DNA of 64,000 nt from Helicobacter pylori oki112 (lineage in GTDB: Bacteria; Campylobacterota; Campylobacteria; Campylobacterales; Helicobacteraceae), in the NCBI RefSeq assembly GCF_000600085.1, contig NZ_CP006821.1, positions 186,001-250,000 of the forward strand, in the 5' to 3' direction. Every line of letters starts with the position of its first letter. Position 1 is the stretch's first letter. The notes beneath the pieces are model-generated. The model saw nothing but the letters and a program-made list of their open reading frames with translations, searched no databases and was not told the origin of the DNA. The translations under genes were made by a program, and so were the position numbers. This document shows, in pieces, positions 40,147 through 49,656 of the stretch.

Positions 40147-40892
40147 TCTTTTTCTTTAAGGATAAAAAAGTAGTGCGTTAGCATTAGGGTTTGCAATAAA
40201 GTGGCAAAAAGATTAAAAAAAGGGATTAAGGAAAAAAGATAGCAAAAAAACGAGAAACGATAATGTTTTAACCGGTGCTGTTTGAGTAAATTTTGATAGC
40301 TTTGATGGTTAAAAATCATGCTGGCTATATCCAAACTCATGGTGTTTTTGAAAAAAAGAAAATGCGGAATTATGGAAAAAAAGACCCCAAAGACCCCTAT
40401 AAAGGGAATGAAATAAAAGGGCGTTAAAACCGCCATCCATAAAAGCATAAAAATGAGCGATTTTAAAAAATATTTAATAGAAAAAAAAATAGAGCCAAAT
40501 TCTTCTAAAACAACATGGGGATAATATTTTTGGTGTAAATAAGAGATTACTAAAGGGGTGTAAAAAATGGATGCAAAAATATTGATGACCAAACTCAAAA
40601 GAATCACGATCCAAAAAACAAGAAAATACACTAACGCTTTAAAAACCCATGCGAACATACTAGCAAAAAAGCCTTGAGAATGGGAATAGTCATTCAAAGA
40701 TTGCGGTAATAAAGTTTGGCAATAACCCACAATACTTGCGCCATTGTAATAAAAAACAGCTCCAAAAAACGCTAGACTTAAAAGGATAGGGCCAAGATTG
40801 ATTAAAAGCATTCTAGCGCTTAAAAAATCATTAAAGCTTTTTTTAAGGATAGATAAAGACAAAACCATAACTTGAAATCCTTCTTCACTCAC
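40140..40892 (-). CDS. EI24/CysZ-like membrane protein
   Basis: A 250-residue inner-membrane protein with about five to six hydrophobic segments, resembling the EI24 domain family that includes the sulfate transporter CysZ (SIVGYCQTLLP, ILLSLVINIFASIFYTPLVISYL, FNHQSYQNLLKQHR). Whether it carries sulfate is unknown. Its start is near the first of two possible ATGs (MSEEGFQVMVLS); the second gives a shorter tail. Runs of A (nine at about 40486) fall in the gene but not in a repeat that obviously controls it. Confidence 0.7.
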   Translation of the reverse strand: MSEEGFQVMVLSLSILKKSFNDFLSARMLLINLGPILLSLAFFGAVFYYNGASIVGYCQTLLPQSLNDYSHSQGFFASMFAWVFKALVYFLVFWIVILLSLVINIFASIFYTPLVISYLHQKYYPHVVLEEFGSIFFSIKYFLKSLIFMLLWMAVLTPFYFIPFIGVFGVFFSIIPHFLFFKNTMSLDIASMIFNHQSYQNLLKQHRLKHYRFSFFCYLFSLIPFFNLFATLLQTLMLTHYFFILKEKEC

Positions 40893-40986
40893 TTTGTTGG
40901 GGGTAATTTAAGCGCAAAGTCCCTTAATCTTACATAGTAAGCTTGTCAATATGAGATTGACTAAAGGTATAGAAATTACTTAATAC

Positions 40987-41280
40987 TTAATATGGAATAA
41001 CATGTAATGCTAAAAAACCAAATATATAGAATAATAACCCTGGTAACCAAGGAAAGAGAATACATACAACAATAATTACGAATATTATATTCATAATTGC
41101 ATCGAGGATTTTTGAATCCTTTTTAACATTCTTTTCCTTTCCAAAAAGAATAAAACTAACATCAAAAAAGATAATAAATATTATTACAACATCTGAGGCG
41201 AACACTTTTTGCCTACTTTTACATGGAATGAATAACTTTAAGCGTTTCTTGATCTTTGAATGTGAGTTTTCTGTGATCAT
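40987..41280 (-). CDS. Small membrane protein, possibly strain-specific
   Basis: 97 residues with a basic N-terminus (SKIKKRLKLFIPCKSRQK), then two hydrophobic stretches (about 30-47 and 64-93, the latter with PWLPGLLFYIFGFLALHVIPY). The coding sequence is richer in AT than its neighbours and uses ATA and AAT codons heavily, which suggests recent acquisition or decay. I cannot match it to a named gene. It diverges from ppiC over about 75 bases. The ORF could be a shadow, but its length and sensible hydrophobic pattern argue against that. Confidence 0.55.
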   Translation of the reverse strand: MITENSHSKIKKRLKLFIPCKSRQKVFASDVVIIFIIFFDVSFILFGKEKNVKKDSKILDAIMNIIFVIIVVCILFPWLPGLLFYIFGFLALHVIPY

Positions 41281-41306
41281 GATAGCTGATTTTGTTTTAA
41301 ATTTGC

Positions 41307-41312
41307 TATAAT
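41307..41312 (+). promoter_or_regulatory. -10 box for ppiC
   Basis: TATAAT (TTGCTATAATG) 44 bases before the ATG of the peptidyl-prolyl isomerase gene. Confidence 0.6.
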
Positions 41313-41355
41313 GTAAATTTAATGATGAAAATTAGTTTAGAGTGGAGAACACACA

Positions 41356-42255
41356 ATGAAAAAAAATATCTTAAATTTAGCGTTAGTGGGCGCGTTGAGT
41401 GCGTCGTTTTTGATGGCTAAGCCGGCTCATAACGCAAATAACGCTACACATAACACGAAAAAAACGACTGATTCTTCAGCAGGCGTGTTAGCGACAGTGG
41501 ATGGCAGGCCTATCACCAAAAGCGATTTTGACATGATTAAGCAACGAAATCCTAATTTTGATTTTGACAAGCTTAAAGAGAAAGAAAAAGAAGCCTTGAT
41601 TGAGCAAGCCATTCGCACCGCACTTGTAGAAAATGAAGCTAAAGCAGAAAAGCTCGATCAGACTCCAGAATTTAAAGCGATGATGGAAGCGGTTAAAAAA
41701 CAGGCTTTGGTGGAATTTTGGGCTAAAAAACAGGCTGAAGAAGTGAAAAAAATCCAAATCCCAGAAAAAGAAATGCAGGATTTCTACAACGCTAATAAAG
41801 ATCAGCTTTTTGTCAAGCAAGAAGCCCATGCTAGGCATATTTTAGTGAAAACCGAGGATGAGGCTAAACGGATTATTTCTGAGATTGACAAACAGCCAAA
41901 GACTAAAAAAGAAGCCAAATTCATTGAGTTAGCCAATCGGGATACGATTGATCCTAACAGCAAGAATGCGCAAAATGGCGGTGATTTAGGGAAATTCCAA
42001 AAAAACCAGATGGCTCCGGATTTTTCTAAAGCCGCTTTCGCTTTAACTCCTGGGAATTACACTAAAACCCCTGTTAAAACAGAGTTTGGTTATCATATTA
42101 TCTATTTGATTTCTAAAGATAGCCCTGTAACTTATACTTATGAACAGGCTAAACCTACCATTAAGGGGATGTTACAAGAAAAGCTTTTCCAAGAACGCAT
42201 GAATCAACGAATCGAGGAATTAAGGAAGCACGCTAAAATTGTTATCAACAAGTAA
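41356..42255 (+). CDS. Secreted peptidyl-prolyl cis-trans isomerase (parvulin type)
   Basis: A 299-residue periplasmic or secreted foldase, known in this species as HP0175, an immunogenic protein reported to engage host receptors. The signal peptide MKKNILNLALVGALSASFLMA ends before KPAH. The SurA-like N-terminal chaperone region (about 40-150) is followed by a rotamase domain (about 155-265: EAHARHILVKTEDEAKRII, NGGDLGKFQKNQMAPDFSKAAFAL, VKTEFGYHIIYL). The first two His and the KT-F-G-Y-H-I block are parvulin hallmarks. It is followed by fba after 16 bases. Confidence 0.95.
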   Translation: MKKNILNLALVGALSASFLMAKPAHNANNATHNTKKTTDSSAGVLATVDGRPITKSDFDMIKQRNPNFDFDKLKEKEKEALIEQAIRTALVENEAKAEKLDQTPEFKAMMEAVKKQALVEFWAKKQAEEVKKIQIPEKEMQDFYNANKDQLFVKQEAHARHILVKTEDEAKRIISEIDKQPKTKKEAKFIELANRDTIDPNSKNAQNGGDLGKFQKNQMAPDFSKAAFALTPGNYTKTPVKTEFGYHIIYLISKDSPVTYTYEQAKPTIKGMLQEKLFQERMNQRIEELRKHAKIVINK

Positions 42256-42271
42256 TTGATGAGGTGTTATC

Positions 42272-43195
42272 ATGTTAGTTAAAGGCAATGAAATCTTATT
42301 GAAAGCCCATAAAGAAGGTTATGGGGTAGGGGCGTTTAATTTCGTGAATTTTGAAATGCTAAACGCTATTTTTGAAGCAGGAAATGAGGAAAATTCCCCG
42401 CTTTTCATTCAAGCGAGTGAAGGAGCGATCAAATACATGGGGATTGATATGGCGGTGGGCATGGTGAAAATCATGTGCGAACGCTACCCACACATTCCTG
42501 TGGCCTTACACCTAGATCATGGCACGACTTTTGAAAGCTGCGAAAAAGCCGTGAAAGCGGGTTTCACTTCTGTGATGATTGATGCGTCTCATCATGCTTT
42601 TGAAGAAAATTTGGAATTGACTTCTAAAGTGGTCAAAATGGCGCATAACGCTGGAGTGAGCGTGGAAGCGGAGTTGGGGCGTTTGATGGGGATTGAAGAC
42701 AATATTTCAGTGGATGAAAAAGACGCGGTGTTAGTGAATCCTAAAGAAGCGGAGCAGTTTGTCAAAGAATCTCAAGTGGATTACTTAGCCCCAGCCATTG
42801 GGACAAGCCATGGAGCGTTTAAGTTTAAGGGCGAGCCCAAATTGGATTTTGAACGCTTGCAAGAAGTCAAAAGGCTCACTAATATCCCTTTAGTTTTGCA
42901 TGGAGCGAGCGCGATACCAGATGATGTGAGGAAATCTTATTTGGACGCTGGAGGCGATTTGAAAGGCTCTAAGGGCGTGCCTTTTGAATTTTTACAAGAA
43001 TCTATAAAAGGGGGGATCAATAAGGTCAATACCGACACGGACTTAAGGATCGCTTTTATCGCAGAAGTGCGCAAGGTGGCTAACGAAGATAAGAGTCAAT
43101 TTGATTTGAGGAAGTTTTTTTCTCCGGCCCAATTAGCGCTTAAAAATGTGGTCAAAGAGCGCATGAAACTTTTGGGCAGCGCTAATAAAATTTAA
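42272..43195 (+). CDS. fba: Fructose-bisphosphate aldolase, class II
   Basis: Cleaves or forms fructose 1,6-bisphosphate with a zinc ion. The 307 residues have the metal-binding LHLDHGTTFESCEKAVKAG (first site) and later ligands in EAELGRLMGIED, APAIGTSHGAFK and PLVLHGASAIPDD. In H. pylori, which lacks phosphofructokinase, it mostly runs in the gluconeogenic direction. A GAGGTG site precedes the ATG and efp follows 21 bases later. Confidence 0.97.
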   Translation: MLVKGNEILLKAHKEGYGVGAFNFVNFEMLNAIFEAGNEENSPLFIQASEGAIKYMGIDMAVGMVKIMCERYPHIPVALHLDHGTTFESCEKAVKAGFTSVMIDASHHAFEENLELTSKVVKMAHNAGVSVEAELGRLMGIEDNISVDEKDAVLVNPKEAEQFVKESQVDYLAPAIGTSHGAFKFKGEPKLDFERLQEVKRLTNIPLVLHGASAIPDDVRKSYLDAGGDLKGSKGVPFEFLQESIKGGINKVNTDTDLRIAFIAEVRKVANEDKSQFDLRKFFSPAQLALKNVVKERMKLLGSANKI

Positions 43196-43216
43196 TCAAC
43201 AAGGAAAGAATATAAC

Positions 43217-43780
43217 ATGGCAATTGGGATGAGCGAGCTCAAAAAGGGCTTGAAAATTGAATTGGGTGGTGTGCCTTATAGGATCGTAGAATACCAGCAT
43301 GTCAAGCCCGGCAAGGGTGCGGCTTTTGTGCGCGCGAAAATCAAGTCGTTTTTAGATGGTAAGGTGATTGAGAAGACTTTCCATGCGGGGGATAAGTGCG
43401 AAGAGCCTAATCTGGTTGAAAAAACGATGCAATACCTTTATCACGATGGCGACACATACCAATTTATGGATATAGAGAGCTATGAGCAAATCGCTTTGAA
43501 CGACTCTCAAGTGGGTGAGGCTTCTAAATGGATGCTAGACGGCATGCAAGTGCAGGTTTTATTGTATAATGACAAGGCGATTTCAGTGGATGTGCCGCAA
43601 GTTGTGGCTTTAAAGATTGTGGAAACGGCTCCTAATTTTAAGGGCGATACTTCCAGTGCGAGCAAAAAACCAGCGACTTTAGAAACCGGTGCGGTCGTGC
43701 AAGTGCCTTTCCATGTTTTAGAGGGTGAGGTGATTAAAGTCAATACGGAAACAGAAGAGTATCTTGAAAAGGTGAAATGA
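43217..43780 (+). CDS. efp: Elongation factor P
   Basis: 187 residues that relieve ribosome stalling at consecutive prolines. The modifiable Lys is in the loop [11 protein letters not shown] (about residue 34); the three beta-barrel domains are of normal length. H. pylori proteins in this same window, CheZ (five Pro) and ArsS (four Pro), are likely clients. It is cotranscribed with fba and followed by a rho-independent terminator. Confidence 0.97.
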   Translation: MAIGMSELKKGLKIELGGVPYRIVEYQHVKPGKGAAFVRAKIKSFLDGKVIEKTFHAGDKCEEPNLVEKTMQYLYHDGDTYQFMDIESYEQIALNDSQVGEASKWMLDGMQVQVLLYNDKAISVDVPQVVALKIVETAPNFKGDTSSASKKPATLETGAVVQVPFHVLEGEVIKVNTETEEYLEKVK

Positions 43781-43826
43781 GATTATTTTTTATTGATCTA
43801 GTGCTTTAGGCACAGCTTTTTGTCAT

Positions 43827-43851
43827 AAGGGGTGTTATTAGCCCCTTTTTT
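43827..43851 (+). terminator. Terminator of fba-efp
   Basis: AAGGGG/CCCCTT stem with loop TGTTATTAG followed by six T (43846-43851). It lies 47 bases after the efp stop. Confidence 0.75.
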
Positions 43852-43914
43852 GGGCTTTGTTTAAAGCGTGTGTGAAATCTGTGGTTAAAAATTATTTAAA
43901 ATGGATTGACTTTT

Positions 43915-44273
43915 TTATTGAGTGCCAATAAAAATATTCAAAGGCATTTTTTAAGATTAAACATAAGAGATTGATTTAATCAAGCGGATAATCTCTTAAA
44001 AAAGCATTCTCTGGAGGTTAGGGGATTTGATTGGAGGTTAGGGATTAAACGCAAAATATTCCCTTAAAAAATGGGTTTTATTATAAAGTTTAAAACGATA
44101 GCAACAAAGTAATCCTGTTTTTATTTTGGAATTCAAATAAGGTTCTAGTTGTAACATTTGATGAGAGCGATGCCCCTATCCCCTTAAGAGTTTAAAATAA
44201 AGAAAATGAGTTTAAAATCAAATCTAAAACCATAAAACAAAATTTAAAAATCCCATTTTTAATCAAAACAAAC
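43915..44273 (+). repeat. Dispersed hairpin repeat, copy 5 (extended)
   Basis: The leader (AATAAAAATATTCAAAGGCA, about 43926-43946) and TAATCAAGCGGATAAT match copies 2, 4 and 6. The core at about 44007-44070 has GGAGGTTAGGGGATTTGATTGGAGGTTAGGG then TTCCC, more degenerate than elsewhere. The second part (ACATTTGATGAGAGCGATGCCCCTATCCCCTTAAGAG, from about 44155) repeats the closing arm found in copy 2. It reaches up to the 3' end of pseI. Confidence 0.45.
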
Positions 44274-45296
44274 CTACAATGGGCGTTCTATATCATCAGT
44301 GCTTAAAGGGGTGTTGGCTTTTAAGAATTTTGATGCCTTTTGGCCTAAAATTTCTTTATAGAATTTAGGGTGTAAGCCAAGGTTGGGGCGTAAGGCTTTG
44401 ATATTATCGCTAGTCAATGCTTCGCCTTTTTGAATATCCTTAATGACAAATAAAGAGCGCATAAAGAATCTCCGCTCCTCTAAAGTCTTTGGATTGATTT
44501 TAGGCTCTTCTTCGCCCAAGGCTAAAACGCTTTGTTTGATGGCTTCAACCATGCTTTTAAATCCGTTAAAATCCATGCTAAAAGCGCTGTCTGGGGTTTG
44601 TAAGGATTTGTTTAAAATGAAATGCTTTTCTATCATGCTCGCTCCTAAAGTGGTGGCTAGAATGGGGCAAAGAGAGCCAATCGTGTGATCGCTCAAGCCA
44701 AATTTAACGCCAAAGGTTTCACCTAATTTAACCATGCTCAATAAATGAGCGTCTTCTATTTGGCTGGGATAAGCGCTCACGCATTTTAAAAGGGTGATGT
44801 CAAAATTACCCACTCCTTTGCACAACGAGATAGCGTCTTGCAATTCAACGCTTGTAGCGATACCGCTAGAAAGGATAATGGGCTTTTGTGTGCGAGCGGC
44901 CTTTTCAATCAAATCTAAATCAACGATTTCAAAACTAGCGATCTTATACATGGGGCAATTTAGGCTCTCTAAAAGCTCTAAGGCTTTTGAACTAAAAGGC
45001 GAGCTAAAAATGCCTAAATCAAGCTTTTTAGCCAATTCAAACAATTCCGCATGCCATTCTAGGGGGGTAGAAGCCTTTTGATACAATTCATACAAATTTT
45101 CTTTATCCCATAAAGTGCCTTGAATGATGAAAGGATCTTCTTTAGAGTTTAAAGTCATGCAGCTTGGCGTGTAGGTTTGGAGCTTGACAAAATCCGCGCC
45201 GCTTTCCTTAATGGCATGAAGGCTTTCTTTGGCGAGGTTTAAATCCTGGTTATGATTAGCGCTCAATTCAGCGACAATTTTAGGGCGTTGTAACAT
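44274..45296 (-). CDS. pseI: Pseudaminic acid synthase
   Basis: Condenses 6-deoxy-AltdiNAc with phosphoenolpyruvate to give pseudaminic acid, the sugar that decorates flagellin and is required for motility. The 340 residues have the NeuB-type barrel (VAELSANHNQDLNLAKESLHAIKESGADFVKLQTYT, ILSSGIAT, GLSDHTIG, IEKHFILNKSLQTPDSAFSMD) and a C-terminal SAF (antifreeze-like) domain (FFMRSLFVIKDIQKGEALTSDNIKALRPNLGL). Sialic acid synthase (NeuB) is the older label, but the flagellin role of this species favours pseI. It starts three bases after the stop of the ABC ATPase gene. Confidence 0.93.
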   Translation of the reverse strand: MLQRPKIVAELSANHNQDLNLAKESLHAIKESGADFVKLQTYTPSCMTLNSKEDPFIIQGTLWDKENLYELYQKASTPLEWHAELFELAKKLDLGIFSSPFSSKALELLESLNCPMYKIASFEIVDLDLIEKAARTQKPIILSSGIATSVELQDAISLCKGVGNFDITLLKCVSAYPSQIEDAHLLSMVKLGETFGVKFGLSDHTIGSLCPILATTLGASMIEKHFILNKSLQTPDSAFSMDFNGFKSMVEAIKQSVLALGEEEPKINPKTLEERRFFMRSLFVIKDIQKGEALTSDNIKALRPNLGLHPKFYKEILGQKASKFLKANTPLSTDDIERPL

Positions 45297-45299
45297 TTC

Positions 45300-45941
45300 T
45301 TATTTTTCCTTAATCAAAACTTCTTTTTCTAGGCGATAGACTTGAGAGCAAGTGAAAGCCAAATGCTCATCATGCGTGGCTAAAACTAACGATCCTTCTT
45401 TTTCTGTAATGTAATTTTGCAGCATGCTGATGACTTGATTAGCGCTAGTGGTGTCTAAATTCCCGGTGGGTTCATCAGCGATAATGATTTTGGGTTTTTT
45501 AGAAAGCACTCTGGCGATGCTTAAGCGTTGTTGCTGGCCACCGCTCAATTCACCCACGCCTTGCTTTAGGGTGTGGGCTATGCCTAATTGTTCTAAAAGG
45601 GAATGATTTATTTCTTGCTTGGCTAGGATGGAAGCGACTTGCAAGTTTTCTAAAGCGCTAAAACCCTTAAAAAGGTAATGCGATTGGAAGATTATGCCCA
45701 CTTTTAAGCGCCGTAATTCCAAAAGCTTTTTGGAATTTAAGGCATAAATATCTTGGTGTTCTAACAAACTAATCGTCCCACTATTGGGTTTTAGCATGGT
45801 GGCTAAATGGCTTAAAAGCGTGCTTTTACCGCTCCCGCTCACGCCTAAAATCGCTAGGCTTTCTTTGGGCTTGATGCACAAATTCACGCCATTATAAAGA
45901 GGCTTTTCAAAAGCATGAGAAATATTAATCGCTTTAATCAT
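45300..45941 (-). CDS. ABC transporter ATP-binding protein, LolD-like
   Basis: 213 residues: Walker A GVSGSGKST, Q-loop GIIFQSHYLFKGFSALENLQVA, signature LSGGQQQRLSIARVLSKKP, Walker B IIIADEPTGNLD and H-loop ATHDEHL. Resemblance to LolD and MacB ATPases suggests lipoprotein release or a related export job, and the neighbour lnt (lipoprotein acylation) fits that. No permease gene lies adjacent, so its partner is elsewhere and the function is inferred. It overlaps the lnt stop by one base. Confidence 0.88.
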   Translation of the reverse strand: MIKAINISHAFEKPLYNGVNLCIKPKESLAILGVSGSGKSTLLSHLATMLKPNSGTISLLEHQDIYALNSKKLLELRRLKVGIIFQSHYLFKGFSALENLQVASILAKQEINHSLLEQLGIAHTLKQGVGELSGGQQQRLSIARVLSKKPKIIIADEPTGNLDTTSANQVISMLQNYITEKEGSLVLATHDEHLAFTCSQVYRLEKEVLIKEK

Positions 45942-47215
45942 TATCGTTTCCTAAAAAGAATATCGCCTAATAAACTAGGGTTTAAAATGTAAGAAGTTGA
46001 AAAGTTCGCGCTGTGCAAGATGATTTTACCATAACGCCTTGCGTAGTATTTTAAAAGCGTTTTTTGTAAGGTGGGTTCAATGCTTGGGCTAAACCATGCG
46101 TTATTGCTCATTACGATAAAAATTTTTGAAGGGCTGTTTGAATAAGCGGCTTTGGAAGTGCCTTCATAGCAAATCAGGGGGCGAAAAGTAAAATCATTTA
46201 ATGTAAAATCGCTGAAATGAGAAGCGTTGCGGTATAAATAAGCGCTCTCGCCAAAAAAGAGCTTTTCAAGGGGTTTTTGAAGAAACTTGGGTAAAGGCAT
46301 GGTCTCGCCAAAGGGGGCTAAAACCACTTTATCAGCGATCTGAACGCCCTTTTTAGAAAATAAAAACGAGCTGTTATAAAGGTTATAGCCTTGGGTGCGT
46401 AATGTCCCTATTAAAATAGCAATATTATCGCTTAAATCTTCTAGCTTGGCTTTAAAGGGGGAGTTTTCTAAAGCGATGGGGTAGGCGGTCTCTGGAAAAA
46501 CAATCAAGGTTTTTTGGTTGTTTTGAGCGAGCTTGATTTCTTTAAGAATATTGTTTTCAATATCATTAAGGTAGTTTGAGTCAAATTTCAAATCTTGGGG
46601 CGTTTTTGTAGAGACTAATTCAATATTTCCAACCTTTTTTAAATCGCTTGTTTTGAAACCATTAAAATCCAACGCGCCAAGTAACAATAAAACCGCTATG
46701 ATCCTATATTTTTTAAGATTTTGAGCACTCAAAAAAATGCAAGCTAAAAAAACAAGCCCTAGCGATAACTTATCCACTCTAAACACGCTATAAGAAAAAA
46801 AGCTATCCGGGACTAACCAATCAAAACCAAAAGGATGGATAAAACCAGAGCCTAAAAAACTCAAAAGCCTGAAATAGGGGTTTTCAAAATAGAGCAACAA
46901 ATAAAATAAAACCCCATAAACTAACGCTATTAAAACAATGATTAAGGGCAATAAATAAGTGAAATCCGAGTAGCGAAAGCTTAAAGTGCACCAATAAAAC
47001 AATAACGCTCCTACGAAAAACCCCAAAGCAAAAGCACTATTTCTAGGGGTTTTTAAAAACGCCAACATGCTTAAAGGGGCTAATAGGCTTGTGAGTATGA
47101 TAGGAATATAGGGGTTTTCAACCGCATAAGCGTCTAAAAAAACATTCACATACACGCTTGAAACAAACATGCACGCCAATAAAAAAGCGTTTTGATTGAA
47201 TAGAAGAAGACGCAT
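45941..47215 (-). CDS. lnt: Apolipoprotein N-acyltransferase
   Basis: Adds the third acyl chain to lipoproteins in the inner membrane. The 424 residues have several N-terminal membrane helices (about 1-190) followed by a C-N hydrolase domain with catalytic Glu (VFPETAYP), Lys ([13 protein letters not shown]) and Cys (LICYEGTS). It is shorter than the 510-residue E. coli protein, mostly because the periplasmic loops are trimmed. The one-base overlap with the ABC ATPase gene suggests that lipoprotein maturation and sorting genes share one transcript. Confidence 0.93.
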   Translation of the reverse strand: MRLLLFNQNAFLLACMFVSSVYVNVFLDAYAVENPYIPIILTSLLAPLSMLAFLKTPRNSAFALGFFVGALLFYWCTLSFRYSDFTYLLPLIIVLIALVYGVLFYLLLYFENPYFRLLSFLGSGFIHPFGFDWLVPDSFFSYSVFRVDKLSLGLVFLACIFLSAQNLKKYRIIAVLLLLGALDFNGFKTSDLKKVGNIELVSTKTPQDLKFDSNYLNDIENNILKEIKLAQNNQKTLIVFPETAYPIALENSPFKAKLEDLSDNIAILIGTLRTQGYNLYNSSFLFSKKGVQIADKVVLAPFGETMPLPKFLQKPLEKLFFGESAYLYRNASHFSDFTLNDFTFRPLICYEGTSKAAYSNSPSKIFIVMSNNAWFSPSIEPTLQKTLLKYYARRYGKIILHSANFSTSYILNPSLLGDILFRKR

Positions 47216-47439
47216 GGTTAAATTTTGAAACCTTGAGATTGTTTTAGTGTATTATAGCTATATTTTAATTTAAGAATTTTAGATTGATTTTTTTAAGGGT
47301 AGTTTTTTTTAAGTTGTGTTATTATTTTCAAATTTCAAGTCTAAAGAGTGTGAATTGGCATGATTTAAGAGTAATGGGTGTTTTTGAGCGCTCACTATCT
47401 TTATGCGAGATATATGAGAGAAAGGTTTGGGTTTAGGGT

Positions 47440-48141
47440 TTGAACTATATTGATTTGGCGTTACTTGTGGTGGTGGTGGCCTTTGGGATTAGAGGATTTT
47501 ATCATGGCTTCGTGAGTGAAGTGGCGGGGACTTTAGGGATTGTGCTTGGCGTGTATTTAGCGTCTCGCTATTCTGTGGCTGTTGGGAATTTATTTTCAGA
47601 GCATTTGTATGATTTAAGAAATGAAACCATGACGAATCTCATCGGTTTTTTATTGGTGTTAGCGTCTATTTGGGTGTTTTTTTTAGCTTTTGGAGTGTTG
47701 CTAGGCAAGGTGTTAGTCTTTAGCGGGTTAGGCATTATAGACAAAGCGTTAGGGTTTATTTTTTCATGCTTGAAGACTTTTTTAGTGCTTTCTTTCATCC
47801 TTTATGCGCTCTCTAAAATGGAAGTGATGAAAGACGCTAACGCCTATTTGCAAGAAAAAAGCGCTTTTTTTTCTACCATAAAAAGCGTCGCTAGTAAGAT
47901 CATGCGCCTTGATGGCGTCAAACATGTGGAGCAAAACCTTAAAGACAACCTTGAAGAAATGAGCGATGAAGTCAAAAATAAAGAATCTTTTAATAAAAAT
48001 AAACAATCTTTTGATAAAACGATGGATAAGGGCGTGGAAGCTTTAAAGGAAAAGGCTAAAGACTTGCCTAAAAACATGCTGGATCCAAAAGCTAACCAAA
48101 CCCCACCAAACCCCACCCCATCTAATAAAGAACCCCTATAA
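47440..48141 (+). CDS. cvpA: CvpA family membrane protein
   Basis: 233 residues with four membrane segments (about 3-20, 27-42, 64-85 and 100-123) and a polar, lysine-rich C-terminal third (KNKESFNKNKQSFDKTMDK, ending with a Pro/Asn-rich NQTPPNPTPSN tail). CvpA was named for colicin V production in E. coli; its role in this species is unknown. The start is TTG (TTG-AAC-TAT), with a loose AGGG nearby and AAAGG 14 bases upstream. It is the first gene of cvpA-lysS-glyA and has a GC-poor upstream region. Confidence 0.8.
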   Translation: MNYIDLALLVVVVAFGIRGFYHGFVSEVAGTLGIVLGVYLASRYSVAVGNLFSEHLYDLRNETMTNLIGFLLVLASIWVFFLAFGVLLGKVLVFSGLGIIDKALGFIFSCLKTFLVLSFILYALSKMEVMKDANAYLQEKSAFFSTIKSVASKIMRLDGVKHVEQNLKDNLEEMSDEVKNKESFNKNKQSFDKTMDKGVEALKEKAKDLPKNMLDPKANQTPPNPTPSNKEPL

Positions 48142-48150
48142 AGGCATCAC

Positions 48151-49656
48151 ATGTTTTCTAACCAATACATCCAGCAACGCATCCATAAAGCCAATAGCTT
48201 GAGAGAAGAAGGGAAAAACCCTTATCAAAATGGCTTGAAACGAAGCCTTACAAACGCTGCTTTTTTAGAAAAATACGCTTATGTTAAGGATTTAGAAGAG
48301 CCTAAAGACAAAGAAAAATGCGAGAGTATTGTAGGGAGGGTCAAGCTTTTGCGTTTAATGGGCAAGGCATGTTTTATTAAAATTGAAGATGAAAGCACGA
48401 TTTTGCAAGCTTATGTTTCGCAAAATGAATTGAACGATGAGTTTAAAAGTTTGAAAAAGCATTTAGAAGTGGGCGATATTGTGTTGGTGAAAGGCTTCCC
48501 TTTTGCTACCAAAACCGGTGAATTAAGCATTCATGCCCTAGAATTTCATATTTTAAGCAAAACCATTGTGCCTTTACCTGAAAAGTTTCACGGACTGAGC
48601 GATATAGAATTGCGTTACCGCCAACGCTACTTGGATTTGATCGTCAATCCTAGCGTTAAAGATGTGTTTAAAAAGCGCAGTTTGATTGTCTCTAGCGTGC
48701 GGAAATTCTTTGAAATGGAAGGGTTTTTAGAAGTGGAAACCCCCATGATGCACCCCATTCCTGGCGGGGCGAACGCAAGGCCTTTTATCACTTATCATAA
48801 CGCTTTAGAGGTGGAGAGGTATTTAAGAATCGCTCCAGAATTATACCTCAAACGCTTGATTGTGGGGGGTTTTGAAGCGGTGTTTGAAATCAATCGTAAT
48901 TTCAGGAATGAGGGCATGGATCACAGCCATAACCCCGAATTTACGATGATTGAATTTTATTGGGCGTATCACACTTATGAAGATTTGATTGAACTCAGTA
49001 AGAGGCTGTTTGACTACTTGCTAAAGACTTTAAATTTGGATTCAAAAATCATCTATAACGATATGGAAGTGGATTTCAACCAAACGAGCGTGATTTCCTA
49101 TTTGGACGCTTTAGAAACAATAGGGGGCATTAGTAAGGGTATTTTAGAAAAAGAAGACAGGCTTTTGGCTTATTTGTTAGAGCGAGGCGTCAAAGTAGAG
49201 CCCAATCTCACTTATGGCAAGTTACTCGCTGAAGCGTTTGATCATTTTGTAGAGCACCAACTCATTAACCCCACTTTTGTAACCGAATATCCCATTGAAA
49301 TTAGCCCTTTAGCCAGACGCAACGATAGTAACCCTAATATTGCTGACAGGTTTGAATTGTTCATTGCAGGAAAAGAAATCGCTAATGGCTTTAGCGAGTT
49401 GAACGACCCTTTAGATCAATTAGAACGCTTTAAAAATCAAGTGGCTGAAAAAGAGAAAGGCGATGAAGAAGCCCAATACATGGATGAAGATTACGTGTGG
49501 GCCCTAGCCCATGGAATGCCCCCCACTGCAGGGCAAGGCATAGGTATTGACCGATTAGTGATGTTACTCACTGGAGCTAAAAGCATTAAAGATGTGATTT
49601 TATTCCCAGCGATGCGTCCTGTTAAAAACGATTTTAATATTGAGAGTGGAGAATAA
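48151..49656 (+). CDS. lysS: Lysyl-tRNA synthetase, class II
   Basis: 501 residues. The OB-fold anticodon-binding domain (about 55-140) is followed by the class II catalytic domain with motif 1 around [17 protein letters not shown], motif 2 in [20 protein letters not shown] and motif 3 in [23 protein letters not shown]. It charges tRNA-Lys. The TAA overlaps the glyA start by one base (TAATG), giving coupled translation of these housekeeping genes. Confidence 0.98.
   Translation: MFSNQYIQQRIHKANSLREEGKNPYQNGLKRSLTNAAFLEKYAYVKDLEEPKDKEKCESIVGRVKLLRLMGKACFIKIEDESTILQAYVSQNELNDEFKSLKKHLEVGDIVLVKGFPFATKTGELSIHALEFHILSKTIVPLPEKFHGLSDIELRYRQRYLDLIVNPSVKDVFKKRSLIVSSVRKFFEMEGFLEVETPMMHPIPGGANARPFITYHNALEVERYLRIAPELYLKRLIVGGFEAVFEINRNFRNEGMDHSHNPEFTMIEFYWAYHTYEDLIELSKRLFDYLLKTLNLDSKIIYNDMEVDFNQTSVISYLDALETIGGISKGILEKEDRLLAYLLERGVKVEPNLTYGKLLAEAFDHFVEHQLINPTFVTEYPIEISPLARRNDSNPNIADRFELFIAGKEIANGFSELNDPLDQLERFKNQVAEKEKGDEEAQYMDEDYVWALAHGMPPTAGQGIGIDRLVMLLTGAKSIKDVILFPAMRPVKNDFNIESGE

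Larger units (their letters stand above)
43781..44273. other. Non-coding gap with terminator and repeat copy 5
   Basis: About 490 bases between convergent efp and pseI. It holds the efp terminator (43827-43851), a small GTGC/GCAC hairpin at 43801-43813, and a long, partly duplicated copy of the dispersed repeat. I see no open frame with start signals. Confidence 0.55.
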
